64,000 bases of DNA from Chanos chanos (taxonomy: Eukaryota > Chordata > Actinopteri > Gonorynchiformes > Chanidae): positions 22,464,565-22,528,564 of the forward strand of contig NC_044498.1 in the NCBI RefSeq assembly GCF_902362185.1. The letters run 5' to 3'. Below are positions 1 to 12,768 of this stretch, one piece after another (position 1 is the first letter of the stretch; every line of letters starts with the position of its first letter). A program made the position numbers and the translations under genes. The notes beneath the pieces were generated by a model. The model did no database searches and was not told the DNA's origin. It saw only the letters and a list, made by a program, of their open reading frames with translations.

Positions 1-85
1 CACAAGGCGTTGTATTCTGTTTTCACAAGCTCGTTAAACTAGCCTGCAAGACTGTACAAAGTATAAGAAAAATGTAACTACTCAC

Positions 86-121
86 GTCACTGTCGACCTC
101 GATGTCATCGTTATCGCTCAT
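86..121 (-). CDS. max: max, first coding exon (partial gene)
   Basis: This exon encodes the 12-residue N-terminus MSDNDDIEVDSD, followed by a GT donor at 85-84. It matches the start of MAX (human MSDNDDIEVESD) with one conservative change. It also ends where human exon 1 ends, just before the alternatively used nine-residue exon 2. MAX is the small bHLH-leucine-zipper partner of MYC, MXD and MNT proteins and binds CACGTG E-boxes in the nucleus. The bHLHZ exons would lie to the left of the window and are not visible. The gene points away from slc10a1. The identification rests on 12 residues plus the exon boundary, so it is strong but not absolute. Confidence 0.85.
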
Positions 122-350
122 TCTTCAGTAAAGCGTCAGCCTAAACAAAATTTGATATTGAAAACAACATGAAGCGGAGACCTGGACCAAATGAACAAAC
201 AGGCAAGACTCTCAGTAGACACGAAACAGGATCAACGGACTCTCCACACGTGACTCGCCTACACACGGACATTTACCGTCTAATGACACGCCTATGGCAA
301 CTTTACATAAGTTATTGGGATTTGTAGTTATGTAGCGTCATTTAACGTTT
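122..350 (-). promoter_or_regulatory. max: probable max 5' UTR and promoter
   Basis: This is the sequence immediately upstream of the max start codon on the minus strand. It contains a palindromic E-box CACGTG at 247-252, the site MAX dimers bind. No TATA box is evident and the transcription start cannot be placed. Promoter function is inferred from position only. Confidence 0.4.
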
Positions 351-1275
351 GTATTTATGGTCAAACTATGTTTAAAATACTACAATACCCATTATCCATT
401 GAGACTGGGCAGCGCTTATCGACGTAAAAACAGACTATTTGTTTTCAAAGTTTTTGTGGGAGTTGTAGTCCAAATGATAACCCCCGTGGAGAGGCCATCA
501 TTGAGACACGTGGATTGTCAGGGGATGCCGGAGGCTGGTTTTTATTGCCGTAGAGGTGGTAGTGCATTATTTCATTCTTTGAATACAGGCTCTTACTGTG
601 CTTCTGACGTTTAAAAAGGTTTGCCATGTAGGCAGATTGGATGATTTACATCTGGGACATTTCATGCAAACTCTGGAAACTGTAGGGAATTCAGTAGTAC
701 AGGTATGATAGTTGCATCACAAACGAGAAAACACTATGAAAAAAATAAAGGCGCAAATAATATGTACATATCATAGAACCTTTGTAAGTAATTATGTGGG
801 GTGGTGGCTATTCCACTTATCTACCACAAACCAAACGGCCCGCATTTCATTTTATATTACAAGAGAAAATATCAGAAAACTTGGAACAGTTCACACAGTT
901 TACAATTTTCAGCACGGCACAACAGTATGATAATTTACTTGAATGCAGTACTAAATGATGAATTTAGATAGAGTTTGGGGACGGAAAGAAGTTTTATGTA
1001 TGTGTCAAGTGATTTGTAATTTGTGTACTTTCATTATTTTTGACTCAAAATCAAAAGTATGTGGTTTTCAATCTCTGCTTTATGAAAATAAAGAGCTAGT
1101 GATTCAGATGTAAGAGCAAATAATGTTCATTTTCCTACTTTCTAAACAAAACTATGCTCCGGATAAGGAGCTTACACAGTGGATTATTTGAGCTGCTGGA
1201 GTGGATCAGTGTGTTAGTGAAAACAGGCACAACAGCATCCACTACCCCCAAGGTCATGGTGCCTCTCTCACCAAG

Positions 1276-1301
<26 letters not shown>
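1276..1301. repeat. (CA)n microsatellite
   Basis: About 13 uninterrupted CA units, in intergenic DNA. Confidence 0.95.
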
Positions 1302-1306
<5 letters not shown>

Positions 1307-2364
1307 AATCACCATCTCAGTGCAATATGCTTGTCCACTAGAGTGTTTAAGGCATGGAATGAGGTCAGCGAGAAGTCTAGGCTGAAACAGTATAGACAAC
1401 CTAAACAATAGAAGCACTAAAGACAGCCTTGAATAATGCAGTCTTTAAAGCACTCAGCCCTCCCACTATTTTTTCTGGTTGTATTCTTTACGCTGGATAA
1501 TGGTCTTTTTTGTACAATTAATACAGTTTTTTTCTACAATAGATTACAGTCTAATATTTGTTCTTTTACAAAATAAATATGCCTATGGTCTCACATCTAA
1601 GAATTTTTGCACTTCATTGCCTATTTCAGCGAACCTTCAGTCATGTTACAAACGATCTGTGTGGTTATGGTCTTCATTTAATGCAATTCGTTTGAAACAA
1701 AGAAGGCATTACCAAAAGGCTAGCCGAGAAATGGTGGAAAATGGAAAAATATGGAAAATGGAAAATATAATCTGTTGAGTATCTTAAATTTTTGATTTAG
1801 AGTTATAAGGCTCCTTTTTATGACATGATCCATTGGCTCAGTACAGTAGGCCATGGGGTAGCTTAGGTTACATTTAAAATACTTTGGTAGCTACATAATA
1901 ATAAATAATAGCTTAGATTATAACAAAATATAAGATGCATCAAAATGATCATTTCAGTGGGGGTTAGGGAACAGTTTCCCTATCAAATGTGTCCTAAACA
2001 GTTATAAAAGTATGTTTTATCTTTGGTGTGATCATCTCTAGTAATTTTCAAACACCAGGGTTCTCCTGTCCAGGATCTTCACAGGACTGAGATGGCCCTT
2101 AGTCATTGATCAAGATACACTTCCTTTATCAGTCTGTGATGTAAATGGCTATATATATATATTGTTATTGTTGCAGCTCCATCTCAGATTTTGTTCAAAC
2201 CTTGTCTATATCATGAATGGGTCCCAAAACCAAGGCCTGTAAAATTTTTCTGGTCAAATCCTATGTTTTCATATTTTTTATATTATTTCATTTTTATAGC
2301 CTCAAGAACACCTCATCTGGGAGGCCATGTTTGGGCATTAATATCTTGATTTGTCTTATTCCTA

Positions 2365-2843
2365 GCCTCACCAAACTTTGTAGGATGGAAGACAAACATA
2401 TTTTCTGCATGCCAAAACCATTAAAAGCCTGTACTGCATGCCATTTCATTTTTATAAGGCCCTAGATTTGGAAACATTGGCACTTTGTACACTAAATGAC
2501 CGTACAACAAAGTATTTCCACATACAATTTCATATTCCTACATATCCCCACATACCATTTTGGTCCTATGAAAATGACTGAAAAATGCCACCAGACCTTG
2601 TTTTATTCCTAGTAACTTCATGTCCATTAGAGACCACAAAATTAATAAAAGATTGTATTTGAAGAAAAAACAATGATTGATACCATATGGGTGTGCAAAA
2701 TGGGTTTATAGTACCCTCAATATCACTGCTGTTTAGGAATTTTGCACTTTTTTCCCCCAAATCTAGGCATGCAGTACAAACTTTTAATGGTTCAGTCATG
2801 CTGAGAGCACATTTGTCTTCCATCTTACAAAGTTTGGTGAGGC
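2365..2843. repeat. inverted repeat pair with 78-bp arms and a 323-bp spacer
   Basis: The left arm 2365-2442 and the right arm 2766-2843 are reverse complements at about 66 of 78 positions. The outer ends (GCCTCACCAAACTTTGTA) and inner ends (TGCATGCC) match best. A shared CCTAGATTTGG just inside both arms suggests the homology continues, with about 20 extra bases in the left copy. The spacer has no coding potential. It could be a fold-back element or two oppositely oriented copies of one dispersed repeat. Confidence 0.75.
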
Positions 2844-3860
2844 AGGTTTATATGTATGAACACAATATAAACTTGCTTTCAAAAGTTTGGAGATGGTTTA
2901 GAATGTGAGTAAGTGGTTACTGAAGACAATATTTTTGAGTGCGAGAGGATTTATTCTCAAAGTATTTTATACAAACTGGATCAGGAGCCTTTATCATTTT
3001 TCATTTTACTTTGTCATATAATCCTGGGTATAAACTGTTCAAAGTAATACACCAGTCATGGAGACACAAAGCAGTAAGTGGCTCAACTTACCCTACTCAT
3101 TGGCTCAAATTACCCTGCACCTGGTGGGGTAAGTTATGCCAAAAAGTCATTTTTTTTGCGGACTGCATGGCTATGAATGTACTTTGTCTAAATAGGAGAT
3201 GTTGATTGCCAAAGGGGCGCAGCATTTTCAGGTGTTAACTAGTATCCATGTTATACAGAAAAATACGTTTGACTGAACAAAAATAATGAAAAAAGTGAAA
3301 AATAGCTCATCTTATGGAAGGATAAAGAAAATAGTATGTTTGGATTTCTTTACATAAAAAATGAAAGCCAGAAATTGAAAAACACTCCCAATAAGTAAAT
3401 GTAGGCAACTAATGTGATGCTGTAAAGGGTTGGTAATGTGATGATATGATGCAGAACTTGAGAAGCTAAAGAAGAGAAAATGCATAGAACTCGGGGAAAA
3501 TATCAATATCCACTGACCCATATTCATGTTCACCCCGCTCTCCCCTGCATAATGGATTAGAATTAAATGCGGAAATGCTGGTGATGCCAGGGCTTTTGCT
3601 TCATCACTGCTCTTGTATGGCCTCTCACCAGCATCCTGTAAGTAATGAGCTTTTAAGCACTGTAGATTCACAGACCTCTGTATTCAAAGAGCGTCCGTCA
3701 GCAAGGGAGGTTGATTGGGATACAATAATGCCAAGGGCAAAGGTGATGGTACTAAAAAGCAGATGTCTTGTAGCAGCTCACAGAATGATGCAATCATCTA
3801 TTCAGTCGCCCAGCTGCCCCTCCTCATGTCTCCACAAGGTGGCTGCTCTCTTTGTAAAGG

Positions 3861-3898
3861 TCTCTCTCTCTCTCTCTCTCTCCCTCTCTCTCTTTCTC
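3861..3898. repeat. (CT)n microsatellite
   Basis: CT dinucleotide run with minor CC and TT interruptions, intergenic. Confidence 0.9.
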
Positions 3899-5320
3899 TA
3901 ATATAATCAAACCTTGCAAACCAGATCAGACGAGAAATAGCAAAATATCAACAGCTCTGAGTTACTCAGTGATTGACTGGTGTGATGCGTGAAGTTTTGT
4001 GTTTCACATGCATGTCTGTAACATGCATTTGAAGCCCTTGGTCTGAAGAACATGAGTCAACCTTTCCAACAGAAGGACTCAAGAGGAATAAATAATTTTT
4101 GGTGGGTCATGATGCGTGGGCACGTTTCGATACTTACCTCAGCATGCTGAATGCAAAGATAAACAAGATCCTTCTCCATCTTTGGGTAATTTCATAATTG
4201 CAGGGAGATCTAAAAGTCTTCAGACACTGCTACATTTCTTTTCATTTTGCACTGTCTTCCAATGCTTGACATAATAAAATTGTGTCTCTCTAGGTTTAAA
4301 ATACAAGCTGCCAGCTTTGATTTAACAGCATTTTCATCCATATCAGATGAACCATTTATAAATAACAGAACATTCTGTACATGCTCTCACGTTTTAGGGT
4401 GTCGCCAATAGTTTTTGAATTGACTCCACATTTGTGTCTTATCTGATAAGTGTTACTGAGGAATGTGTTCGTGTACTGTTGGCTGGAACAAAGTCAGCCT
4501 GAGAATTACACTATCCCTCAGAATGGTATGGAACGGGGTTATTTTTCTACAGTACCATCAGGGAAATGGTGAGATAAAGAACGAATGGACATAAGTGGAC
4601 ATATACCTAAATGGAAATAAGCAAATCCCCCAAACTGTGCCATAATGAGTGGGGCAGATTGAGACACTGAAAGGAATACAGAGGTGGATAATACAAAGCT
4701 AAACTTTTGAGCCTAGAGACCGGAAAGGAAGGTTTGGTAAAAACACCCTCTGAAAACTAACACAGGACAGGCATAATGACAGTAAATATCATGAAGAGCC
4801 AAACTGAGTTGGCAAAAAAAGACAGAGGGAAGAGACAGTCTGTGGGATTTTTCCTTCATTTACATACTAGGAACATTGAGGGGGAAAAGATGAAAAAGAC
4901 TCATCTTTGGTATGTTAATAGAACTTGTTCTTGAATTGAAAGTCATTTTACGTTAGTATTTCATTTGTGGGGTCCAATTAAAACTCTTAGGAGGAATAAA
5001 TTAACAAATCATTTGAGCCAGCAAAGTGTGTAGATATAGGGTTTGTATAAAGACTGGTTACCTATATAGTGTATTAGAAATCATTAGGTCCAACCTAACC
5101 CAGTTTCTCTTGTTTGGACAAAAAAAAACAAAAAACTATTGTGTCGCTAAGAAATGACAGCTGCTTAGAGACCAAATTTCTAATGTGAAAATGAACAAAT
5201 TGGAAAACAGGTTCTGATAACGTGTGATTTCTGTCTGATTTCTGGGGGATTCGATAAAGCTTTATGATCTTGGGGAAAATTGTATGTGACGCTTTATTGG
5301 ACCAAGCACACTTCAGCATA

Positions 5321-5557
5321 CAGACTGCCCTAAACTTACAATGGAGTTCTATTCCAATAATTCCATTGTAACTCGATTTCGTCATAAGTCAGAAATCCCC
5401 TGATATGAATTATGCCCGAGGCCAGACATCCAAACGCAGTGAAACCCAAACAATCACAAACATGGCTCCTCAAAAATAGTATGATAAGGTTTATGGGACA
5501 GTCGTCATAAGTCCAAGTGGTCATAAGTTGTGTATGTCGTAAGTTGAGGACAGCCTG
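5321..5557. mobile_element. 237-bp MITE with Tc1/mariner or pogo-like ends
   Basis: The element begins CAGACTGCCCTAAACTTACA. Its right end, read on the minus strand, begins CAGGCTGTCCTCAACTTACG, giving about 16 of 20 matches in the terminal inverted repeats. A TA dinucleotide flanks both sides (5319-5320 and 5558-5559), as expected for the TA target duplication of Tc1/mariner-superfamily transposons. The interior has repeated CATAAGT words in both orientations and no transposase frame, so it is non-autonomous. Assignment to the pogo/Tigger branch comes from the CAGG-type terminus and is an inference. Confidence 0.75.
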
Positions 5558-7656
5558 TACTCTTAACTTCATCTCTAAATTCAGCTGCTGGGTCAGGTTG
5601 TCAGAGGATACGAGGATCAGGACCACTAAACTGTACTGCGTTTTGCTGAAAGAAGGCTGGATTTTTCAGCAAGAAGACCATTCAAAATGTAACTTTTAAT
5701 TAGCTGTGGACCAATGAAAGAGGGAGGCAGGAAAAGTGAAGGTAAAGAAAAGTGAAGGTTTCTGAATGGCAGACACAGACAGCAGACTGTACTGAAAAAC
5801 TTTGTACATGCTCAGAGACCTATGTATTTATGAGCTCTTACAAGGTACAGTAACAACAAAAATAAACATCACAAAAGCAATCATGGAAGGACTCTTAGTT
5901 GGCTACCGGAGACATTTGGAAACTGATATCTAATATCAGGTATTTGGCAGATACCAGATTCAAGTTTTTTTTTAATCATTTGTATTATGCAGTATGAAGT
6001 ATAAATTAAAATTTCCGGAAAGGCAACATGTATAACTTTGTTCTATGTAGTGCACTTGGAGATTCATTGAAATGTGCACATACAGAAATGTTCCTACAGT
6101 GGCTTCCGCTCACAAATAAATCTTCCTCTTAGACTTGCTCTTTATCTGCAGTGTTACTCTGGCTGTTTCTAGTCAATTTACAGCTGATCAGTACGCTCAC
6201 TTTGTGCATCGCACGAGATAGTAAGAGCTTAAGAGAATCTGTCTTATCTAATCTTACTTATGAAGACTGTCTTCAGGAATACATTGCAGTGAAGATATGC
6301 CCTGAAAGGTTAACTCCAGAATATGAAACAAAAATGTAATCTTGTTGTTCCCCTGCTGAGTTTTACATGACATTATTAGATACTGAAAGAGTGCTAAATG
6401 AGACTGACTAATTCATATGACAAACACTAACAGCCCGCTGGTCTGAGGCAGTCTTAAAAGCATGTTCATAGTACATGTAGATAGCCATAATTACTCAGCT
6501 TATAATGATCTTCAGCACTCTGGATGTCTGTAAAATATTTGTTCCTCAGTTCGTTATAGGTGCTTGTGAGCTGATGATATATGACCAGAATGGATAAACA
6601 TACCGCTCAGCTGGAAGTGAACTGTATATTTGAACTAACTTGCAAAAAAAAAAAAACCCAAAAAACACTTGACTATAAAAACAAGTTGTTCTTTAAACAG
6701 CAAACAGTAAGGTAGTGGCAGACTAATCCTGCTGATGCAATTGAAACTGGGTTGAAAGTGCGACACAGTGCTCCTTTAGTGTAGTGAAGGATGTGGTTTC
6801 ACTGAGATGACAGCGAGAAGTTTCTGCATCAGGGAAACAGTGACAGATAGAGCAGAGTCAACTCACACACTTACAACTGAGATTTCCTTATAAACAGAAC
6901 CAGAACATGAGATGCACAAGCTAACCAGTCTCATCAATTTTTTGAGTTGGGGGACAGGGGTGGTTGTTTACAGAAGTGTCTGATGGCAATATTACAGTTC
7001 ACATTGTCACAAAGCATGCACGAAGGAACCTGTTTACTGCACATTACTAAACATCTGAGTTTAAATGAGCAGAGCATACTCTTAGTGTAAAAATGATTTA
7101 TGTTTGACGGGTCTTTGCAAACCAAATTCAGTATGGTGTCAATATGGTGTCTTAGGTGGTTGATCTACTTAACAGTCAGAATTCAACACAGACAAAGTCT
7201 CTAGCTATAAGATGATAACCGTGGGCAGGATTTTGCACCCTGCCACTGATGCGTAGTTTCATAACGAAGAGAGATCGTCTCAGCAGAGATCAGCATTGTA
7301 CAGAACAAAAAAAGAAATAAGTGGCAAAGCACAGAAAATTCTCTCTTCTTCTTGCTCCCACTGTCTCTCATCACAAAACATTGCATGTGTTTAAGGTAAG
7401 GCATAGCACTTTCTTATGAGAGCCAAGAGTTTTGTTAGACCGTCCTTGTCTTGTTTGAATGGAAAGTTTGAAGTTTGGTGATTCTTATCTTGATAATTCT
7501 TTGAAATATGCTGTGATACTGCCGAAAGTAAACCGTATTGTTAATGTGCGCTAATAACCTGGCTTTGAGCATAGTATAATGATAATAACTGTTATGGCTT
7601 CTGTATGTTTTAATGAGCATGTTTTTGTCTTTGACTGGGAATTCCTCTTTGGTTGG

Positions 7657-7660
<4 letters not shown>

Positions 7661-7699
<39 letters not shown>
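7661..7699. repeat. (CA)n microsatellite
   Basis: About 19 CA units, 260 bp upstream of the slc10a1 start codon. Confidence 0.95.
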
Positions 7700-7703
<4 letters not shown>

Positions 7704-7920
7704 AAAATCTAATCAGAAGTTTGTCTTTTATTTTGGAGTATTTTAAAATGTATTGTACCCCTGTTATCTGTAAGGCTCTTTGTTTGGTAATTACAGATGT
7801 AAATGAATGTGAAATAGTATGAGCTATTTGTTAACAGCAATGTGCTTCCTGTCAGTGGTGCATTCTGTTTCCTTTGTCTTTCAACATTCAGCCAAAAGGA
7901 AGCAAGGGGAATTTTCAAAA

Positions 7921-10900
7921 ATGGACATCAATGCAAAGCCAGCAGCTACACTTCTCCTCAATGGGTCCTTTAATGGTACTTTGTCAAACAGCTCCGCGTA
8001 TGGCCCACGTGAACCCGACATGGTTGACAAGGCCATCAGCATTGCTATCATAATCATTCTCATCATTGTCATGGTGTCCTTGGGCTGTACCATGGAGCTC
8101 TCCAAAATAAAAGCCCACTTCCTCAAGCCCAAAGGGGTGGTAATTGCCATCGTGGCTCAGTACGGCATCATGCCCCTCACGGCATTTTCGATGGCAAAGG
8201 CATTCCAGCTGCGGCCCAAGGAGGTTGTGGCTGTTCTCATCTGCGGTTGCTGCCCAGGAGGGAACCTCTCCAACATCTTTGCCTTGGCTTCCCAGGGTGA
8301 TATGAACCTCAGGTACTTGTGCTGAATAATAAGTTGTTAAATAAAGTATCAAGCCATAGGAACAGTGCACATATAAGCTTTTACTCATGCTAGATCAAGT
8401 AACATGGGCAGGGATTGGCCAAAGTACAAAAACTGGTTCTTTTATTGGGTTTGTGTCTTGTAACAGTTCAGACACTGTGCTAAAGTCTGAAGGAACTCAG
8501 TGGTTACATTTGCTCTGCAGAGATCTGAAGCCTCAGGTTCTTTGGTTTCTGTTGGTAATGTATAGTATTCTTAAGCTGTCAGGTAAACTCCAATGTTCTA
8601 TATACTGCAATCAGACAGTGAAATAGTGAACTGCATATTCACAGTAGTGAGCAGCCAGTCTGTAATCATGGGTGATTTCTTAATGAAGGAAAAACAATTG
8701 TCCACACCTGATGAAGTTAACTCTGTGCTAGATCTCTGCTCTAGAAAGTGATTGCTATACTGATAGCTATACTAGTTAGATACACTAATGAACAAAGACA
8801 GATTTTTAGGTCAAAAGGAAAAACAGTGCACCTCTAAGCATGTGAGATGTAGGCAGTGGTCTGTTAGGCTTGTAACACTCAGAAGTAGAATATAGAGAGC
8901 GAGTAGATGGTGTCTGTTTGTCATTGAACTCTCTTACTGATTTCTTTTCTCTGGGGGGTTGGAGCAGGGTTCAAAATCACTGAGACATCGTGATGCAAGA
9001 TTTCACTGATTTTCAATAATTCAGGCATTGGTGCATTGATTGAAGCCCTCTGTCACTTTATTGGGAGGTGATGGCTTAGTTTCAACAAAAGGGAGCTCTT
9101 TGCCTAGTGCTTACTTACTTGTACGTGGACCCCAGTTCAAGGCTAGCAAATCTGAGAGCTGTTTCAGTGCAATGTAATTCCTGTAAGATCTTAGTCCAGA
9201 GTTATGAGATGTTAGTGTGAACTGAGGAATTTTTTTAGACTTAAGATAGATGTAGGTAGGGTGCTCAGGATGCACAGTGAAAAATAAAGCTAGCACACCA
9301 TCACAAAGATTTGGCCAGGTATCCACACAAACTATGGGCAGTGTTTGTGGATGGGAAGCCAGCTGCAATAGCGACTCCCACTGGTTGGTCAGAAGTGCCA
9401 GACTGATGGTGGACAGATCTGGGATGCATAGCGTGAACCTCCACCCACATGACAGCTACGCAGAAAAGTCCTCTGCAGTGTAGTGAAAAAAACAATGGCC
9501 AGCGACTCCACATGTAGCAGAGAAGACATGTGGTAGTCTACACCTTCCAGAACAGCATGGGAGTTCTGCAAATGATGATGAATCCACTAAGATTAAAATT
9601 GGGAGAAAAGGGAGATAACTTCTAGAAGCGACAGGGAATAGAAACATGAACAGAAAGAGGGATAAAAGGCAAAAAAAGAGACAGCTATAGATTAAGGATT
9701 ATAAATTACTTGTGTGTAACACAGTGTGTGTGTTGTTTTCATGTTCTTTTCATACCCTAGTATAGTGATGACCACTTGCTCCACTGTCCTAGCATTGGGC
9801 ATGATGCCTCTGATGCTCTACCTCTACTGCCAAGGTTTCTCCAACCTGGGAGACGCCATACCGTATGGGCGTATCATCATAGCCCTCTTAATGACCCTGG
9901 TCTTCTGTGCCATTGGCATGTACATCAACCACCGGGTGCCACAGTACTCCAAAACTGTCGCTAAGGTGAGGATGTTGTTTCATTTCAAATGTATTATGGT
10001 GTCTAGATCAAGATTAGGAAAACAAAAAGTGCATGTGTGCTGAGCTCATAAACTCTATTCAGTGCAATATTCTCAGCTTGTCCTTGTGGTTCTTGGTTGT
10101 TTGGGTGATTTGGCAGTAGGCCTTGCTGTTTGTGTCCTTTAGGTCTGAGTGCATAGGCAACCAGAGAGCAATTAAAATTTTAAAGTATATATATTATGTA
10201 TATATACTTACTGTACTGAAAAGAATACTGAAAACTGAAAAAAGTTACTCTAAAACTCTATGAGGAAAATGGGGGATTTTATTTTTGGCAGACTCATAAT
10301 AACCATGTTGTTACCCTAACTTCAAGTTGATTGTTAATGAACTGCAGGTCGGGATGACTATTGCAGTTGTCACATATGTGACCATTGGGATTTTGGCTGG
10401 TGCAACGGCTGGAGATGCCATCTTCAAGGCAACATCATCTAAGCTCCTAGCTATATCAGCGCTGATGCCACTGATCGGATACACACTGGGATACGTCCTG
10501 TCCACCCTGTTTAAGCTAAACGGGTCGTAAGTAAACTTTCATACCTCAGCTGTGAATGCGCTGCGTTCGACATTTTGCGTGAACATTCACTGTACCAAAT
10601 GTCAGCGTGAAAAACTAAATTTGTTTTAGGTATGAGTCACCGCTTAGCAGCTGTGGGTTGCACGTATTATTTACAGCTGATGAAGAACTTCAAGTTTCTC
10701 AGTGCTTATCGGGAAAACAAATGTACAGTTCAACAAAATGAGAATAATTACATGCAGCTACACTCTGTACAAAGAAGAGTTTACATAACACTTAATTTAG
10801 ATGAACTCTCAGCAAATACTTACTTCATCTGCTTGTCGTCTCTATTTTTATTGTTTTAATTGATTTTTTTTTTTTAACATTCAAGACTTTTAGTTTTGTA

Positions 10901-11485
10901 CTAAAGGACACTTATAACAATGTTCCAAATGAGGTCAGTTCAGCAGGCGGCGCTACTGCTAATGAGAGTAACTGCTGAAGGTAAACACTGAGTACCTTGT
11001 ATTTCTTTTTGGTTTCTTTCTTAGTTCCAAGAGGACCATAAGCATGGAGACAGGATGCCAGAACCTCCAACTCTGCATCACAATCCTTAAAGTAGCATTT
11101 CGCCCTGAGGACATCGGGATGCTTTACCTCTTCCCTGTCATCCAGATTATGTTCCAGATTATTGAAGCCCTGGTTTTTGTGTTTCTCTTCCGATGTCACC
11201 AGAGATTCAGGAAATCAAGTAAAGGTATTTGACCCTCACACCTGCCCCCATTGACTCTTCAAACTTTTTAGGAAATATGTAAATGGCAAAGCAGCAGAAA
11301 ATCAGATGCAAAATTCTTTATAGCCACAAAACTGTTTTTGTTCATCATTCACCTCATGTAACACAACTGTCCAGACTGAGCGCATAAATTGGTAGGGTAA
11401 CAGTACTGTACCCTCTCTCTTTCCTACAGAAGGGCAAGAATATACTGTTGCAGAAAGCACAGCAGAAGAGGCTAGAGGTCCCTAA
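7921..11485 (+). CDS. slc10a1: Na+/bile acid cotransporter (NTCP-type)
   Basis: Five coding exons join in frame: 7921-8312, 9761-9965, 10348-10526, 11025-11224 and 11430-11485, giving 343 aa (human NTCP 349). The product is a multi-pass basolateral plasma-membrane carrier that couples bile-acid uptake to sodium. [24 protein letters not shown] and SMETGCQN are near-identical to NTCP and differ from the ileal paralogue SLC10A2. Na+-site residues are present: S117/N118 in GGNLSN, and E267/Q271 in ETGCQ. The short N-terminus carries three N-glycosylation sequons (NGS, NGT, NSS). I chose ATG 7921 for its context (AAAATGG) and family length. An in-frame ATG at 7819 lies before a likely splice acceptor (AG at 7890-7891), so it is probably intronic. 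The gene neighbours srsf5, as in human. Confidence 0.95.
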
Positions 11486-11825
11486 CTGCGAAGCTTCACT
11501 CTGGGGCTCAAGTCTGAGATTACCGGAAGAACAAATGAAACCCTCAAGGGACTGACCTTTGACAGGGCTGCTCATCTGTTGATCCTCACTGTGGAAGAGT
11601 GGCACTTTCCTTCGATTCTGCAATGTCCTACAGACTCACAGACTTGCACTGATATATAAATTTTTTTAACTTGCAAAGATTTTGTGATTGAAGCATACTT
11701 ATGTGTACTGAAATAGTTGAGGCTTCTTTTAAATTGCATTGTATCGAAATAATTTAGGTCATGTGTCATTTTGGTGATGGGTAGTCTTCATAGGGATGAC
11801 CAGAGAAACACAACAGTTTGGAAGC

Positions 11826-11836
11826 TTTATTTTATT
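11826..11836 (-). terminator. srsf5: candidate srsf5 poly(A) signals
   Basis: Two AATAAA hexamers on the minus strand (11826-11831 and 11831-11836), about 935 nt past the srsf5 stop codon. I see no good minus-strand signal nearer the stop. If used, the srsf5 3' UTR overlaps that of slc10a1 on the opposite strand. Confidence 0.4.
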
Positions 11837-12056
11837 CTCAAGAACTATAATACAACTTTTGAATGTCTTGTGACGTTAAGTTCAAAGCTGACTGATTTCA
11901 GTTTTGACATTCACTTCAAAATTGAGCGCTTAAGAAAACAATCTGTTCATTATAAAAATGTTTTTCAAATTATATTTTGTTGTTAAAAGTCCTGGCATTT
12001 ACTGCATTTTAAAGAAAGAATGCCTTGGTTATCTTATGAAACGGTTTCGAACCAAG

Positions 12057-12062
12057 AATAAA
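12057..12062 (+). terminator. slc10a1: candidate slc10a1 poly(A) signal
   Basis: Canonical AATAAA about 570 nt downstream of the slc10a1 stop codon. A second AATAAA lies at 12448-12453. Which one is used cannot be told from sequence. Confidence 0.5.
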
Positions 12063-12768
12063 CACATACATGTACACAAATATATGAACAGGACTTATCA
12101 AATCCGTTCCACTGCTACGACAGTAATCAGTTCCAACTATTACTGAGCCATGCCTGAGAGGACAACACGCCAAAGAGATTTCAAAGGACCTGTTTAGAGA
12201 TCTCAAACGATCTGTTCGGAGATCTCAAAGAAACCCTTGCAAAGGCTGTTCAGTATTCAAAAAGACTTCAAGACTTCAAAAAAAAAACTCCAAAACTTCT
12301 GTTACCACCAAATATTTTCACCATGAGCATTAACATGGCAAAACAGACTACACTCTGAAGACTCTTGTTTTGCAATGTTTTGCAGAGAGCGATGCTTGCA
12401 ATGTCCTGACTAAAGGTCATTAGTCATACCTACAGCATGCTTTGAACAATAAACAATAGCACAGATATACACAGGGGAGGCAGGGGCCCAAGGGGGACTG
12501 GTACTTCAGGAAAATGTGAATCAACAGGACATGAAGGCCTGTGATGAACCGAAGAAAAACATAGTTCAAAAGGACACGGATGTCTGTAATGGGGAAGATG
12601 AAGTATTAGTAAATTTAGCTCAAAAGGAAATGGATGTTTAAATAGGACGATTTTGGAAAGTACAGTACAAGAGGACACGATCGAGACGGGATGAAGCTGC
12701 TCTGGCTGGGTAGTACACTGTACTGTGTCAAACTGCACAAAGCATATGAATAGTGAGAGCAGAAACAT

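Larger units (their letters stand above)
351..7891. other. intergenic region between max and slc10a1
   Basis: No coding exon is recognised in this 7.5 kb. Open frames here are short and non-homologous, several of them running through (CA)n or (CT)n repeats. The region holds a 78-bp inverted repeat pair (2365-2843), a 237-bp MITE (5321-5557) and microsatellites at 1276-1301, 3861-3898 and 7661-7699. Around 3078-3137 the motif GGCTCAA(C/A)TTACCCT occurs twice in tandem, followed by GGGTAAGTT in inverted orientation, which suggests a small repeat remnant. A noncoding 5' exon of slc10a1 is expected somewhere here but cannot be placed. Confidence 0.6.

Noticed and set aside
1154-1411. 85-codon ORF with a Thr-His repeat
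   Set aside because: Created by the (CA)n microsatellite at 1276-1301.
7819-7920. In-frame upstream ATG that would add 34 residues to slc10a1
   Set aside because: The added segment resembles no NTCP N-terminus and crosses a likely splice acceptor (AG at 7890-7891). ATG 7921 has better context and gives the family length.
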